Under the pieces are notes generated by a model. It saw only the letters and a program-made list of their open reading frames with translations. It was not told the DNA's origin and ran no database searches. 46,680 bases of DNA from a virus: positions 1 to 46,680 of the IMG/VR virus record IMGVR_UViG_3300017971_000394; one strand, 5' to 3'. Within the stretch, counting starts at the first letter, position 1. Each line of letters starts with the position of its first letter. A program made the translations under genes and the position numbers. This document shows, piece after piece, positions 35,528 through 43,226 of the stretch.

Positions 35528-36041
35528 CCCGTGTAATTCATGCGTTCACCATTTGACGGCAAACCCCGATGACGACACGGCTTACAAAAATAATCCGGTC
35601 TGTCAAAACTGCAATGACAGGCTGGCATATTTTGATCTCATCGAAGACCCCGACTACAACGAGATCCCGGTTAAGACAAAGGAAACCAAGGCAAAGATGA
35701 AGGAAAAATCAAAAACAAAAAAATGCCGCGATTGCGGCGAAACAAAACCACTGGAAGAATTTCCGTCCATCGCGACATCCCCGGACGGATACGGGCATAT
35801 TTGTGCTTTATGCCGTGGCCGCCGAATTAAGGCCGCCAAGGACGAAAAGCGGGAATCCCATAAGGATAACCCTGACTATAAGGATAACACCCAAATCAAG
35901 GTGACGCTTGATTTCAGGCGACACACTGATGTCTTGGACTGGATCAGGAAAAGGGCCAGGGATGAACTACGGACAATAGAAAACCAAGCGGTTTGGGAGT
36001 TATCGCAATTGTTTTTAACGGAGGATACTGACGAGATATGA
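35496..36041 (+). CDS. Double zinc-finger early phage protein
   Basis: The 181-residue protein has two cysteine clusters: CNSCVHH...CQNCND near residues 11-37 and CRDCGETKPLEEFP...CALCRGRR near 70-100. The second cluster recalls zinc knuckles linked with HNH-type and DNA-binding phage proteins, but no HNH catalytic motif is present. The start is placed at 35496, where GGAGGA is well spaced; an upstream in-frame start at 35448 lacks this. DNA or RNA binding is the likely role. Confidence 0.65.
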   Translation: MTMPVKVYPNNPCNSCVHHLTANPDDDTAYKNNPVCQNCNDRLAYFDLIEDPDYNEIPVKTKETKAKMKEKSKTKKCRDCGETKPLEEFPSIATSPDGYGHICALCRGRRIKAAKDEKRESHKDNPDYKDNTQIKVTLDFRRHTDVLDWIRKRARDELRTIENQAVWELSQLFLTEDTDEI

Positions 36042-36208
36042 GCCTTAAAGACGACATAAAAAATACATTTATTGACTGGCTTTTGCTTATTTTGGCGATC
36101 GCTTTCCTGGTTTACATCTCGTTTATGAGTATGGCCGAGCATAAGCCGTGCCGGTATTATGGGTTAGACAGTATCGGATATGGGGTAGCAACGGAATGTT
36201 TAAAATAG
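36038..36208 (+). CDS. Small single-TM protein
   Basis: This 56-residue gene overlaps the stop of the zinc-finger gene by four bases (ATGA). It encodes a charged start (MSLKDDIKNTF), one transmembrane segment (WLLLILAIAFLVYISFM) and a short tail. It overlaps the lipoprotein gene at its 3' end by 13 bases. A membrane role is likely; function is unknown. Confidence 0.55.
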   Translation: MSLKDDIKNTFIDWLLLILAIAFLVYISFMSMAEHKPCRYYGLDSIGYGVATECLK

Positions 36209-36504
36209 TCCGGATACTTGTTTTGTTGTCTGTAATATCCTGTATGGGCCCATACATTGACAGAGAATATGTGTTTAAGATGCCGGACACATATATTCAT
36301 TACGTTCCGGCAGAGTATCTTGATGTCGCAAAATGCGACGGCATGTGCGTAATTCATGGTGGTAAAAACGGGATTACCGAATCCCATGTTTATGTTCGCG
36401 GGGTTTGGGTCGGAGACAAATTATTTGTGGAGTCTCAGGAAATATTCGGCCACGAGTTGCTCCATGTCATGCAACACGCATGGGGCGCAAAGAATCCAGA
36501 TTAA
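36196..36504 (+). CDS. Putative lipoprotein with zinc-metalloprotease motif
   Basis: The 102-residue product from 36196 starts with a lipoprotein signal (MFKIVRILVLLSVISC), in which C16 would be the lipidated residue. It ends with GHELLHVMQHAWG, an HExxH zinc-binding motif. There is no clear third ligand far downstream because the protein is short. It may be a minimal peptidase or a metal-binding cell-envelope protein. A phage-encoded exported metalloprotease-like lipoprotein in the early region is unusual. An in-frame start at 36148 would add 16 residues and spoil the signal. Confidence 0.6.
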   Translation: MFKIVRILVLLSVISCMGPYIDREYVFKMPDTYIHYVPAEYLDVAKCDGMCVIHGGKNGITESHVYVRGVWVGDKLFVESQEIFGHELLHVMQHAWGAKNPD

Positions 36505-36515
36505 AAGGGGGCAAA

Positions 36516-36815
36516 ATGCCGATAGACAGTGAAAACACGATACTGTGCAGAATATGTGATGAAATAGCCGCAATTGAGGCTAAGAGTCACAGCGTTTTGC
36601 AGGACATTCGGTTGTTACAAGCACCGAATCTTACAGTGGAAGGTGTGTACTCTATTAATGCAATTGAAAAAACAGTCAAAAACATCATCAAATTAACCCA
36701 GGAAATCATCCCTGAACGCATTGAGCTGGAAAGCTCGTTGATTGCTGAGGATGACGAACCCGATTTTGACGAACACCGAATCGGATACCGTAAGTGTAGC
36801 GGATGTCTTGATTAG
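36516..36815 (+). CDS. Hypothetical early protein
   Basis: The 99-residue protein from the ATG at 36516 follows an AAAGGGGG ribosome site. It is helical and acidic, with ICDEIAAIEAKSHSVLQDI and a C-terminal CSGC near residues 95-98. It is not recognised. It lies between the lipoprotein and a one-TM protein in the early operon. Confidence 0.55.
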   Translation: MPIDSENTILCRICDEIAAIEAKSHSVLQDIRLLQAPNLTVEGVYSINAIEKTVKNIIKLTQEIIPERIELESSLIAEDDEPDFDEHRIGYRKCSGCLD

Positions 36816-36827
36816 GGGGGCAAAACA

Positions 36828-37007
36828 ATGTTTATTGGTGGTTTTGTGGTAGGCATATTTGTCGGCGCTTTTATTGGTGTTATCGGATTTGCGCTTGTTA
36901 TTGCGAACCGTGAAATGGACCGCCAGCTATCTATCGAGCTGATGAAGCGGGACTTCCAAAAGAGATACGAAGGTTTGTTTGCCCAGCGGGATTTGGATAA
37001 GGGATGA
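36828..37007 (+). CDS. Small single-TM protein with basic tail
   Basis: The 59-residue protein begins with a glycine-rich transmembrane helix (GGFVVGIFVGAFIGVIGFAL) and continues with a charged helix (KRDFQKRYEGL). It starts after a GGGGGG ribosome site and overlaps the exonuclease by four bases (ATGA). Its coupling to recombination genes may only reflect packing. Function is unknown. Confidence 0.6.
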   Translation: MFIGGFVVGIFVGAFIGVIGFALVIANREMDRQLSIELMKRDFQKRYEGLFAQRDLDKG

Positions 37008-37603
37008 TAATCTTAGACACCCCACAATATAGCCCCGAATACTGGGCCGCAAAAGCGGGGATACCATCGGCAAGCAAGTTCAGCCAGATTGTCACGACTG
37101 ATGGTAGTCGCTCAAAACAGCGCAAGGATTTATTATATCAGCTTGCCGGTGAAGCCATACTCGGCAAGGCCGAAGAAGGTTATCAATCCTATGCTATGCA
37201 AATCGGGCTTGAACGTGAGGACGAGGCCAGGCTTTGTTTCAGCAAACTTTACGGAGATGAAGTAAGGCAAGTCGGTCTTATTTACAGGGACGAAAAGAAG
37301 GATGCTTTGTGTTCCCCGGATGGCCTTGTTGGTAATACCGGCTTAGAGCTTAAATCCCCGCTATTAAAAACTCATGTCAAGTATCTGTTGGATAACAAAT
37401 TGCCAACGGAATATTTTCAACAGGTGCATGGTTCAATGTGGATTATGGATGTGGATCACTATTGGTTTATGTCCTACTATCCAGAGATACAACCGCTTAT
37501 TAAACTGGTCAAGCGTGACTACAAATTTACAGATGCGCTTGAACGCGAGGTTGAAGCGTTCAATATCGAACTAAAACAAATAATTGAGAGATTAAAAAAC
37601 TAA
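37004..37603 (+). CDS. YqaJ-like viral exonuclease
   Basis: The 199-residue protein fits the lambda exonuclease/YqaJ fold. An E-containing helix (IGLEREDEARLCF) is followed by the metal-binding PD-(D/E)xK residues D106 in CSPDGL and E115-x-K117 in LELKSP. A conserved-looking QVHGSMWIMD follows. It would degrade one DNA strand 5' to 3' to expose single strands for its RecT-type partner encoded next. The pair forms a two-component recombination system. Confidence 0.85.
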   Translation: MIILDTPQYSPEYWAAKAGIPSASKFSQIVTTDGSRSKQRKDLLYQLAGEAILGKAEEGYQSYAMQIGLEREDEARLCFSKLYGDEVRQVGLIYRDEKKDALCSPDGLVGNTGLELKSPLLKTHVKYLLDNKLPTEYFQQVHGSMWIMDVDHYWFMSYYPEIQPLIKLVKRDYKFTDALEREVEAFNIELKQIIERLKN

Positions 37604-37613
37604 GGGAGGGATT

Positions 37614-38315
37614 ATGGAAAACTTACCTGTAAAAAGCACAGGCTCATCGTTGTTTCTTGACGTAGAGCGGTTCGAGTTCGCTCAACGGGTGGCGAAGATG
37701 CTGGCAACGGCAACAATGGTTCCAGAACATTTCAGGAATAACATTGGCAACTGCATGGTGGCTTTAAACCTGGCAGACAGGTTCAAGGTCGACATCTTCA
37801 TGTTGATGCAGAACGTCTATGTCGTTCACGGCAAACCGGGCCTTGAAGGGAAGCTCGTTATTGCCCTGATTAATCAATGCGGCAAATTCACCCCACTGCA
37901 ATTCAGGATTGAAAATGACAAGGACGGTAAACCCATTTCATGTACGGCCTATGCCACTCATAAGGAAACAAAGGAAAAGCTCGAACAAACCGTAACATGG
38001 GAAATGGTCAAAGCGGAAGGATGGGATCGCAAGGCGGGTTCCAAATGGCTGACAATGCCCAGCCTTATGTTCCAATATCGGTCTGCAACATTCTTCGCTC
38101 GGGTATATTGCCCGGAAGTCATCTTGGGGATGCAAACAATTGATGAAATATTTGATTTTGTGGACATGAAGAAAGCCGCTGATGGCATCTACGAACCGTC
38201 AGAGCAGGAAAAAGCTCTTATGGAAGAATTGAAAAAGGAAGCCAACGGGAAGGGCAACGGGCTGGCAAATGAGAACGATGTACCTGAAGCGCAAGACCAA
38301 AAAGAAGGAAGATAA
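37614..38315 (+). CDS. recT: RecT-family single-strand annealing protein
   Basis: The 233-residue protein matches the RecT pattern: FRNNIGNCMVALNLADRF near the start, VYVVHGKPGLEGKLVIALIN, then WLTMPSLMFQYRSATFFARVYCPEVILGM. It anneals complementary single strands and pairs with the upstream exonuclease. The length is slightly short for the family but complete. GGGAGGG precedes the start. The last 47 bases overlap the next gene. Confidence 0.9.
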   Translation: MENLPVKSTGSSLFLDVERFEFAQRVAKMLATATMVPEHFRNNIGNCMVALNLADRFKVDIFMLMQNVYVVHGKPGLEGKLVIALINQCGKFTPLQFRIENDKDGKPISCTAYATHKETKEKLEQTVTWEMVKAEGWDRKAGSKWLTMPSLMFQYRSATFFARVYCPEVILGMQTIDEIFDFVDMKKAADGIYEPSEQEKALMEELKKEANGKGNGLANENDVPEAQDQKEGR

Positions 38316-38541
38316 ACCGATCAACATCAAAAAGGAGACTGAAGAACAAATGGAAGATGAGCGTAGAGCTTGCATAGGGCAAATCGTCCAATGGAAGATG
38401 ACAAACCCAGGGGCATGGTTGTTAGTCGAAGCCATACCTGAATTAAAAGATATTCTTGAAAGTCCTCGTTCCGAATGGAGCTTGCAGGAAGCCGACCTTG
38501 TGATGGAATATTGCATTAAACAGCTTAAGGAGATGCCGTAG
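38269..38541 (+). CDS. Small lysine-rich early protein
   Basis: The 90-residue protein begins inside the recT gene in another frame. ATG codons at 38269, 38278 and 38351 are possible starts; the last follows AGGAGACTG-like sequence and would give 63 residues. The C-terminal part is helical (WLLVEAIPELKDILESP). It is not recognised. Confidence 0.45.
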   Translation: MRTMYLKRKTKKKEDKPINIKKETEEQMEDERRACIGQIVQWKMTNPGAWLLVEAIPELKDILESPRSEWSLQEADLVMEYCIKQLKEMP

Positions 38542-38575
38542 GCAAGATGCAGGATAAGTTTTAGGGGGGATTAAA

Positions 38576-38737
38576 ATGTCTGATATAGAAACAAGCGCAG
38601 GTATATCATTAGGCAGTGCATTAGGCAGCGCAATTGCAGTTGTAATTTCATGGACCACATGGAAATCAATTTGGTGGGCAATTTTGCATGGCCTATTGGG
38701 TTGGATTTATGTCATTTATTATGCACTAAAATACTAA
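38576..38737 (+). CDS. Small membrane protein
   Basis: The 53-residue protein starts after AGGGGGG. It has a glycine/alanine-rich hydrophobic segment (ISLGSALGSAIAVVISW) and a tryptophan-rich second one (WWAILHGLLGWIYVIYYAL), so probably two transmembrane helices. It is not recognised. Phage proteins of this type are often involved in membrane effects, but nothing specific can be said. Confidence 0.6.
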   Translation: MSDIETSAGISLGSALGSAIAVVISWTTWKSIWWAILHGLLGWIYVIYYALKY

Positions 38738-38747
38738 GTCCCCGCGC

Positions 38748-38821
38748 TGCTGGACGCGGCAGTATCCAGCACCTCCTTTCAAACACGGCTTTCCCCGCGC
38801 CAGCCCTCGGCAAAGCGGGGA
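38748..38821 (+). promoter_or_regulatory. Two GC-rich hairpins preceding a small zinc-finger gene
   Basis: TGCTGGA (38748-38754) pairs with TCCAGCA (38765-38771), and TCCCCGC (38792-38798) pairs with GCGGGGA (38815-38821). The second has an inner GCC/GGC pairing. The stems are much richer in G/C than the surrounding DNA. The second stem contains GGGGA, the probable ribosome site of the next gene (start 38830), so it could control its translation. The segment could also be a small RNA. Confidence 0.5.
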
Positions 38822-38829
38822 TTAAAACC

Positions 38830-39018
38830 ATGATACCACTAATCGAAATAAAAGAAACCAAGCAATGTGTGTGGTGTGGCAAGCCGACGGAGAATTTCCA
38901 AACAGTAGGGCCGCATCAAATTTATTACTGTAACACAAACCCTGTCTGCTATGCGGAATTTAGACGAATCAAAAACGATTTGCTATTCGGCTGGAAATAC
39001 GATGCGGAGGATAAATGA
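38830..39018 (+). CDS. Small zinc-finger protein
   Basis: The 62-residue protein carries CVWCGKP near residue 13 and CNTNPVC near 33, a likely four-cysteine zinc site. It is followed by a short helix. It overlaps the resolvase gene by four bases (ATGA). Its start is preceded by a GGGG sequence lying within a hairpin, which may control it. Function is unknown; nucleic-acid binding is plausible. Confidence 0.6.
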   Translation: MIPLIEIKETKQCVWCGKPTENFQTVGPHQIYYCNTNPVCYAEFRRIKNDLLFGWKYDAEDK

Positions 39019-39467
39019 AAATATTGGCGCTTGACCTTGCTACCAAAACCGGCTGGGCAACCAACATTAACGGGCGCATGTCGGGGGTAATAGAATTCCC
39101 GTTAAGGCGCGGGGAATCCCCCGGCATGAGATTTTTGCGATGCCGATCCTGGCTTTTCGATATGTATTATCTCTTACAGGGCAAAATTCAGGTGATCGCA
39201 TATGAACAAGTTCACCATCGGGGCGGGTATGCGACCCAGGTGCTTGTAGGGCTGGAAACCGAAGTACAAACATTTGCAGCCCAAAAGGAAATACAGGTTT
39301 CGCCCGTACACACGGCAACCCTGAAAAAATGGGCAACGGGTAATGGCAGGGCTTCAAAGGCGGATATGATCAAAGCGGCAAAAACACACGGATGGAACCC
39401 GAAAGACGATAATGAAGCCGATGCGCAGTTGCTTCTAATGTATGCAAATACAACAGATTTAAGATAA
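39015..39467 (+). CDS. RuvC-like Holliday junction resolvase
   Basis: The 150-residue protein has the RuvC/RNase H-fold signature: D7 in LALDLATKTGWA, E64 in AYEQVHH, and acidic residues D131/D132, E134 and D136 in the DDNEADA segment. This fits phage crossover junction resolvases that trim branched DNA before packaging. The length is typical. It is the only separate RuvC-fold nuclease in the window; its possible relation to the guide-array system is untested. Confidence 0.85.
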   Translation: MKILALDLATKTGWATNINGRMSGVIEFPLRRGESPGMRFLRCRSWLFDMYYLLQGKIQVIAYEQVHHRGGYATQVLVGLETEVQTFAAQKEIQVSPVHTATLKKWATGNGRASKADMIKAAKTHGWNPKDDNEADAQLLLMYANTTDLR

Positions 39468-39510
39468 GGCTTATAGCTTTACTTTATATTTTGCATATTA
39501 AGGGTTTATT

Positions 39511-39921
39511 TTGAAAGAGAATATCAAAACAAAATACATTCATCACAGGAACCTGCTTAATAGGGGCGTGGCTGAGTTCGGCTCGATTTACGGGGCCATA
39601 ATGACAACGGGGGTCTTAGCGATGTGGTTGAACATCCCATTACGTTATGCCCCTTTTCTGTTTTTCGGGTTGCTTGGCGCTCAGTATTTATGGGGATGGT
39701 TGTTTTTCCGATATAAGTTGCTGCATCTCGATTACAAATGGCATAGCAACGCCGACCCGAATATCCTCGCAATCATAAAGTCGATTTACATGACGTACCA
39801 AAGGATTGCCGAACTAGAACAAAAATTAGTCTTGTTCACTAAAAATGAACAGGCTCAAAAAATGAACAAAAAGCGCAAGTGGTTTTCTCGCCGGGGCGAT
39901 TATAACACTAAACAAGCATAG
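39511..39921 (+). CDS. Two-TM membrane protein
   Basis: The 136-residue protein from a TTG at 39511 has two hydrophobic helices (AIMTTGVLAMWLNIPL and APFLFFGLLGAQYLWGWLFF) and a basic C-terminus. The TTG start is uncertain; ATG at 39600 would drop the first segment. It is not recognised. Confidence 0.55.
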   Translation: MKENIKTKYIHHRNLLNRGVAEFGSIYGAIMTTGVLAMWLNIPLRYAPFLFFGLLGAQYLWGWLFFRYKLLHLDYKWHSNADPNILAIIKSIYMTYQRIAELEQKLVLFTKNEQAQKMNKKRKWFSRRGDYNTKQA

Positions 39922-39924
39922 TCT

Positions 39925-40074
39925 ATGCGCTTTGTTGCAAATTGGTTCTGTCAGTTGTTTCCATTTTGGAAAACACTGATGCGGATAGCCAAACCTACCG
40001 TCTCAATGAAGACATCAAAATCATTTCAAAAGGAATGCCCCGGCGGGATTAAAAAAGGGACAGAGACGATTTAA
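39925..40074 (+). CDS. Tiny hypothetical protein coupled to the replication initiator
   Basis: A 49-residue reading frame with aromatic start (MRFVANWFCQLFPFW) and basic end lies between the membrane protein and the replication initiator. Its stop overlaps the next start (TAATG), which supports translation. There is no clear ribosome site of its own, so confidence is low. Confidence 0.4.
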   Translation: MRFVANWFCQLFPFWKTLMRIAKPTVSMKTSKSFQKECPGGIKKGTETI

Positions 40075-40895
40075 TGTTAATTGACATTCGAATAAAATCA
40101 GAATTGCCGCGACACAGGAAATTTAAACGCCTTAAAAGAATTATAGGCGCATCAGCCATGGAACATTTAATTACATTTTGGTGCAACATTGCCGAACAAA
40201 TCCCGAACGGGACGCTAAGCGGGTGGTCAAATGAAGACATTGCAGAGGCGGCCAATTGGAATGAAGAAGCCGATTGTTTTATAGACGCAATGGTGGATTC
40301 TGGTTTTATAGACCGTGAGGGCAACCAATTAATCATTCACGATTGGGCAGACCACCAGCCATGGGTAGTAGGGGCTAAAGAAAGAAGTGAAAGGGCAAAA
40401 ATAGCAGGAAAAGCCAGTGCCAAGGCAAGGTTAAAAAAATATGGAACAACACAACCACCGAACGACTCCCGAACGGGTAGTTCGAAAACGGTTCTGAACT
40501 CAACCCGAACCCCTTCTCCAACCCCTTCTCCAACTCCTAATAGTTCTAAACGCCGCTGGGATGAAATTTTACCCCAAAACCAAGTTGATGAAATTATCGC
40601 TCTTTGTAAACAAATCGAAACCCTCCCATCAAAAAAGAACATCCGACCATTTGAGCCTTACAAGTGGATCCAAAAAGCATCAAACCACAACGCACATCCT
40701 TTAGCGATTATCAAAACCTTGGAAGCCTTAACAAAATATTATTCAACGGTGAAAAACCCGAACGGCTATGTCGAGCGAGTGTTCAAAATTGAAAATCAGA
40801 ATTTACATGAAGCCGATAGCCTAAAGGAACATGAACAGCACAAACAGGAAAAACCACCAAGCAAGATTAAACAATTAACGGAAGGGATAGGATGA
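40074..40895 (+). CDS. Phage replication initiator-like protein (replisome organizer)
   Basis: The 273-residue protein begins with a winged-helix-like region (LPRHRKFKRLKRIIGASAMEHLITFWCN...ANWNEEADCFIDAMV) typical of phage replisome organizers and DnaD-like N-termini. A low-complexity proline linker follows (PTPSPTPSPTPN), then a helical C-terminal domain that would contact a helicase loader. As in lambda O, the origin may lie inside the gene: the linker region carries 12-bp direct repeats. Confidence 0.65.
   Translation: MLIDIRIKSELPRHRKFKRLKRIIGASAMEHLITFWCNIAEQIPNGTLSGWSNEDIAEAANWNEEADCFIDAMVDSGFIDREGNQLIIHDWADHQPWVVGAKERSERAKIAGKASAKARLKKYGTTQPPNDSRTGSSKTVLNSTRTPSPTPSPTPNSSKRRWDEILPQNQVDEIIALCKQIETLPSKKNIRPFEPYKWIQKASNHNAHPLAIIKTLEALTKYYSTVKNPNGYVERVFKIENQNLHEADSLKEHEQHKQEKPPSKIKQLTEGIG
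40508..40531 (+). repeat. Direct 12-bp repeat inside the replication initiator gene
   Basis: AACCCCTTCTCC occurs twice in tandem (40508-40519 and 40520-40531), followed by a partial copy. Upstream in the same gene, CGAAC words recur (40457-40515). They encode the Ser/Thr-Pro linker. They may be simple protein-coding repetition or origin iterons as in lambda; the sequence alone does not decide. Confidence 0.5.
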
Positions 40896-41734
40896 TAATA
40901 AGTTTATTAACGGATGCCCCCAAGCACAATTTAGCCTTAATGCAACTAAGTGCCTATCACAAGTCAAGGGGAGATTCGATTTTATTTAATATGCCCCTAT
41001 TCCATGCCGATTACACCTATGCCTCTATCTTGTTTGAAAAAAATAAAAATGCTTTTATTGCCGATGAATACGGAGGGTCCGCATATGATGGAATTTGTTT
41101 GCCAGAATCCATTAATAACATTTTTCCTGATTACACCCTTTACGATACTAATTTTTTTAGCCTGGGCTACACATTCCGACCCTGTTACAGACGATGTAGC
41201 TTTTGCAAGGTTGGGGATATGTCACATCCCGATAATAATCATCATTCTATCTGGGAATTTCATAATCCAGAGTTTAATATGATACGCCTTTTAAACAACA
41301 ACACATTTTTTGATAAGCAATGGAAAGAAACATTTGAAGAAATATGGGATGCCGGTTTGTCCGTTATAGATGAAAATGGTTATGATTTGCGATTGTTAGA
41401 TGATAAAAAGGCCGATGCACTTAAAAAAACAAGATGGGCATCTACGCTGCATTTTGCATGGGATAGAATAGAAGATGAAGGGGAAGTTATAAGGGGTTTA
41501 GAAATATTAAAAAAACACAAGATTTGTAATGCTCATATCTATGTTTTGATCGGGTTTGATACGACACAAGAGCAGGATTTTCATAGGTGCCAAAAAATTG
41601 TTAATTATGGGCATACTCCATATGTGATGCCGTACAATGCGACAAAACAAGAGAAACGGTTTAAACGGTTTATTGATACGTTTATGTGGAGAAAATACAA
41701 AACCCTAAAAGAAGCGTGGGAAGATTATAAATAG
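40892..41734 (+). CDS. Radical SAM-like protein
   Basis: The 280-residue protein contains CYRRCSFC (C98, C102, C105), the CxxxCxxC cluster that binds a 4Fe-4S centre and SAM. The flanking FRP and KVGDMS segments and a later YVLIGFDTTQEQDFHRC block resemble radical SAM proteins. It overlaps the initiator stop by four bases. Substrate is unknown; phage members may modify nucleotides, DNA or peptides. The cell would need to supply the cluster and reductant. Confidence 0.8.
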   Translation: MIISLLTDAPKHNLALMQLSAYHKSRGDSILFNMPLFHADYTYASILFEKNKNAFIADEYGGSAYDGICLPESINNIFPDYTLYDTNFFSLGYTFRPCYRRCSFCKVGDMSHPDNNHHSIWEFHNPEFNMIRLLNNNTFFDKQWKETFEEIWDAGLSVIDENGYDLRLLDDKKADALKKTRWASTLHFAWDRIEDEGEVIRGLEILKKHKICNAHIYVLIGFDTTQEQDFHRCQKIVNYGHTPYVMPYNATKQEKRFKRFIDTFMWRKYKTLKEAWEDYK

Positions 41735-41797
41735 TTTAAATATGTGTAATTACGTTGACTTGTGGTCATCAAATAGTCACAAAACAGGGAGAATAAC

Positions 41798-41980
41798 ATG
41801 GAATCATACATCAGATTAACGATGGAAAGAAAGTGGCCGGACGGTCAGGAACACAGGATTAGCATAACTGATAATAATCCCGATTTAGAAATATTTGACC
41901 TTTTCAGTATGTTCAGGGACTTGGCCCTGGGCGCCGGTTATGGAACCGATATAACGAACGATTATTTTGGCGAGAGGTAA
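41798..41980 (+). CDS. Small hypothetical protein
   Basis: The 60-residue protein starts after CAGGGAGAA. It is mixed alpha/beta (YIRLTMERKWPDGQEHRISI, then IFDLFSMFRDLALGAGYG). It lies between the radical SAM and the metallophosphoesterase genes and is not recognised. TTGTG/CACAA dyads occur just upstream. Confidence 0.55.
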   Translation: MESYIRLTMERKWPDGQEHRISITDNNPDLEIFDLFSMFRDLALGAGYGTDITNDYFGER

Positions 41981-41983
41981 AAC

Positions 41984-42961
41984 ATGGCACGAGCATTTAA
42001 GAACCAAATAATTATCGATGCTGTAAGGCGATTTCAACACCTACCGACACGAACGATTGCAAGGCATGTGCTAAACACTCATGGTGAACTTTGGGAAAAC
42101 GACCTTGAAAAAGTGCGTGATTCGGTGCGTTATTATCGCGGTCAGCATGGTGATTTCAACAGGGAACAGGCTTCCACTAAGGATTTCTTTTGTGATTCAA
42201 TCTCAATGCCACAAACGTGGCGCAAAATCAGAACACCACACAAACTACACGAAGGAACATGGCTGGTTTTGTCTGACATTCACATTCCGTTTCACGAACC
42301 AAAGATAGTTGAAACCGCGATTGATGCCGGTATGGTTGAAAAGGTCAACGGGGTTTTGTTAAACGGGGATGTGCAGGACTGTAGTTCCATATCGTATTGG
42401 CGATCACTAAAGCGTGATTTCAACAAAGAGATTGAACTGTCAATAGATTTTCTTGATTATCTGCGAATCAAGTTCCCGAAATGCACGATTGTTTACAAGC
42501 CTGGAAACCATGAACTCAGGTTGCCAAGTTATTACATGAATCACGCCCCGGAATTAGCCGACACACCGTTAGCCTGCATGGAAACAATCCTTGGATTCGA
42601 GGAACGCGGAATAGAGTTTCTTGATTATTATCAGAAAGTCATGGCGGGCAAGCTGCCGATATTTCATGGGCATGAGTTCCGCAATATTACAATGGCGGTC
42701 AATGCGGCACGAGGACTGTTTTTAAAAACCCATTCTTTTGCGGCAATATCTCATTGCCACACAACCTCAATGCACCCAGGGACAAATGTTAACCGGGAAG
42801 CCCTAACAACATGGTCTTTTGGGTGTTTGTGCGATTTAAGCCCTGACTATAATCCATTTGGCAATCAATGGAACTGGGGCTTTGCGATTATCGAGATCGA
42901 AAAGAACGGAGACTTTTTTGTAAATAACCGGCGAATTTTGCCATCGGGAGATGTTGTATAA
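41984..42961 (+). CDS. Metallophosphoesterase (calcineurin-like)
   Basis: The 325-residue protein has an N-terminal HTH-like extension (residues about 8-50) and a calcineurin-type core: D98/H100 in LSDIHIPFH, GD at 128-129 in LLNGDVQD, PGNHELRL near 175, and later FHGHEF and AISHCH. These coordinate two metals for phosphoester cleavage. The N-terminal extension resembles DNA-binding regions in phage proteins and may bring it to DNA. The exact substrate cannot be read. It overlaps the next start by one base. Confidence 0.85.
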   Translation: MARAFKNQIIIDAVRRFQHLPTRTIARHVLNTHGELWENDLEKVRDSVRYYRGQHGDFNREQASTKDFFCDSISMPQTWRKIRTPHKLHEGTWLVLSDIHIPFHEPKIVETAIDAGMVEKVNGVLLNGDVQDCSSISYWRSLKRDFNKEIELSIDFLDYLRIKFPKCTIVYKPGNHELRLPSYYMNHAPELADTPLACMETILGFEERGIEFLDYYQKVMAGKLPIFHGHEFRNITMAVNAARGLFLKTHSFAAISHCHTTSMHPGTNVNREALTTWSFGCLCDLSPDYNPFGNQWNWGFAIIEIEKNGDFFVNNRRILPSGDVV

Positions 42962-43188
42962 TGGCTGACATAAAGGAATTTCCACCGGTAGATGAAGACC
43001 TGATAGACGAGCGGATCTTTTTCGATATTATCAAAGACATTCTTATAAGGCTAATTTTCGATATTATCAAAGACATTCTTATAAGGCTAAAAAGATCGGA
43101 AACGGAAACAGAAATGGTAATGTATAGCCAAGCTCTGAAAAATGTATCGGAATCGTTACAGATTTACATGGAAGAATTGAGCGAATAG
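42961..43188 (+). CDS. Small hypothetical protein with an internal duplication
   Basis: The 75-residue protein contains a perfect 12-residue tandem repeat (FDIIKDILIRLI/K), made by two identical 36-base units in DNA. The rest is acidic and helical. It follows directly on the metallophosphoesterase. It lies two genes before the guide array; its role is unknown and the repeat may be recent. Confidence 0.6.
   Translation: MADIKEFPPVDEDLIDERIFFDIIKDILIRLIFDIIKDILIRLKRSETETEMVMYSQALKNVSESLQIYMEELSE
43019..43090 (+). repeat. Perfect 36-bp tandem duplication
   Basis: Two identical 36-base units at 43019-43054 and 43055-43090 start with TTTTCGATATTATC and end with AAGGCTAA. They preserve the reading frame. 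The lack of any difference points to a recent slip or duplication (or an assembly artefact). The unit shows no TGTGAACC or TGAAATCC word. Confidence 0.9.
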
Positions 43189-43226
43189 GGAATAAACCAT
43201 AACACATAAAACGGGAGGGATTAAAG

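Noticed and set aside
43019-43090. Extra array units upstream of the tas-like gene
   Set aside because: The 36-bp duplicated unit has neither TGTGAACC nor TGAAATCC and its copies are identical, unlike the array.
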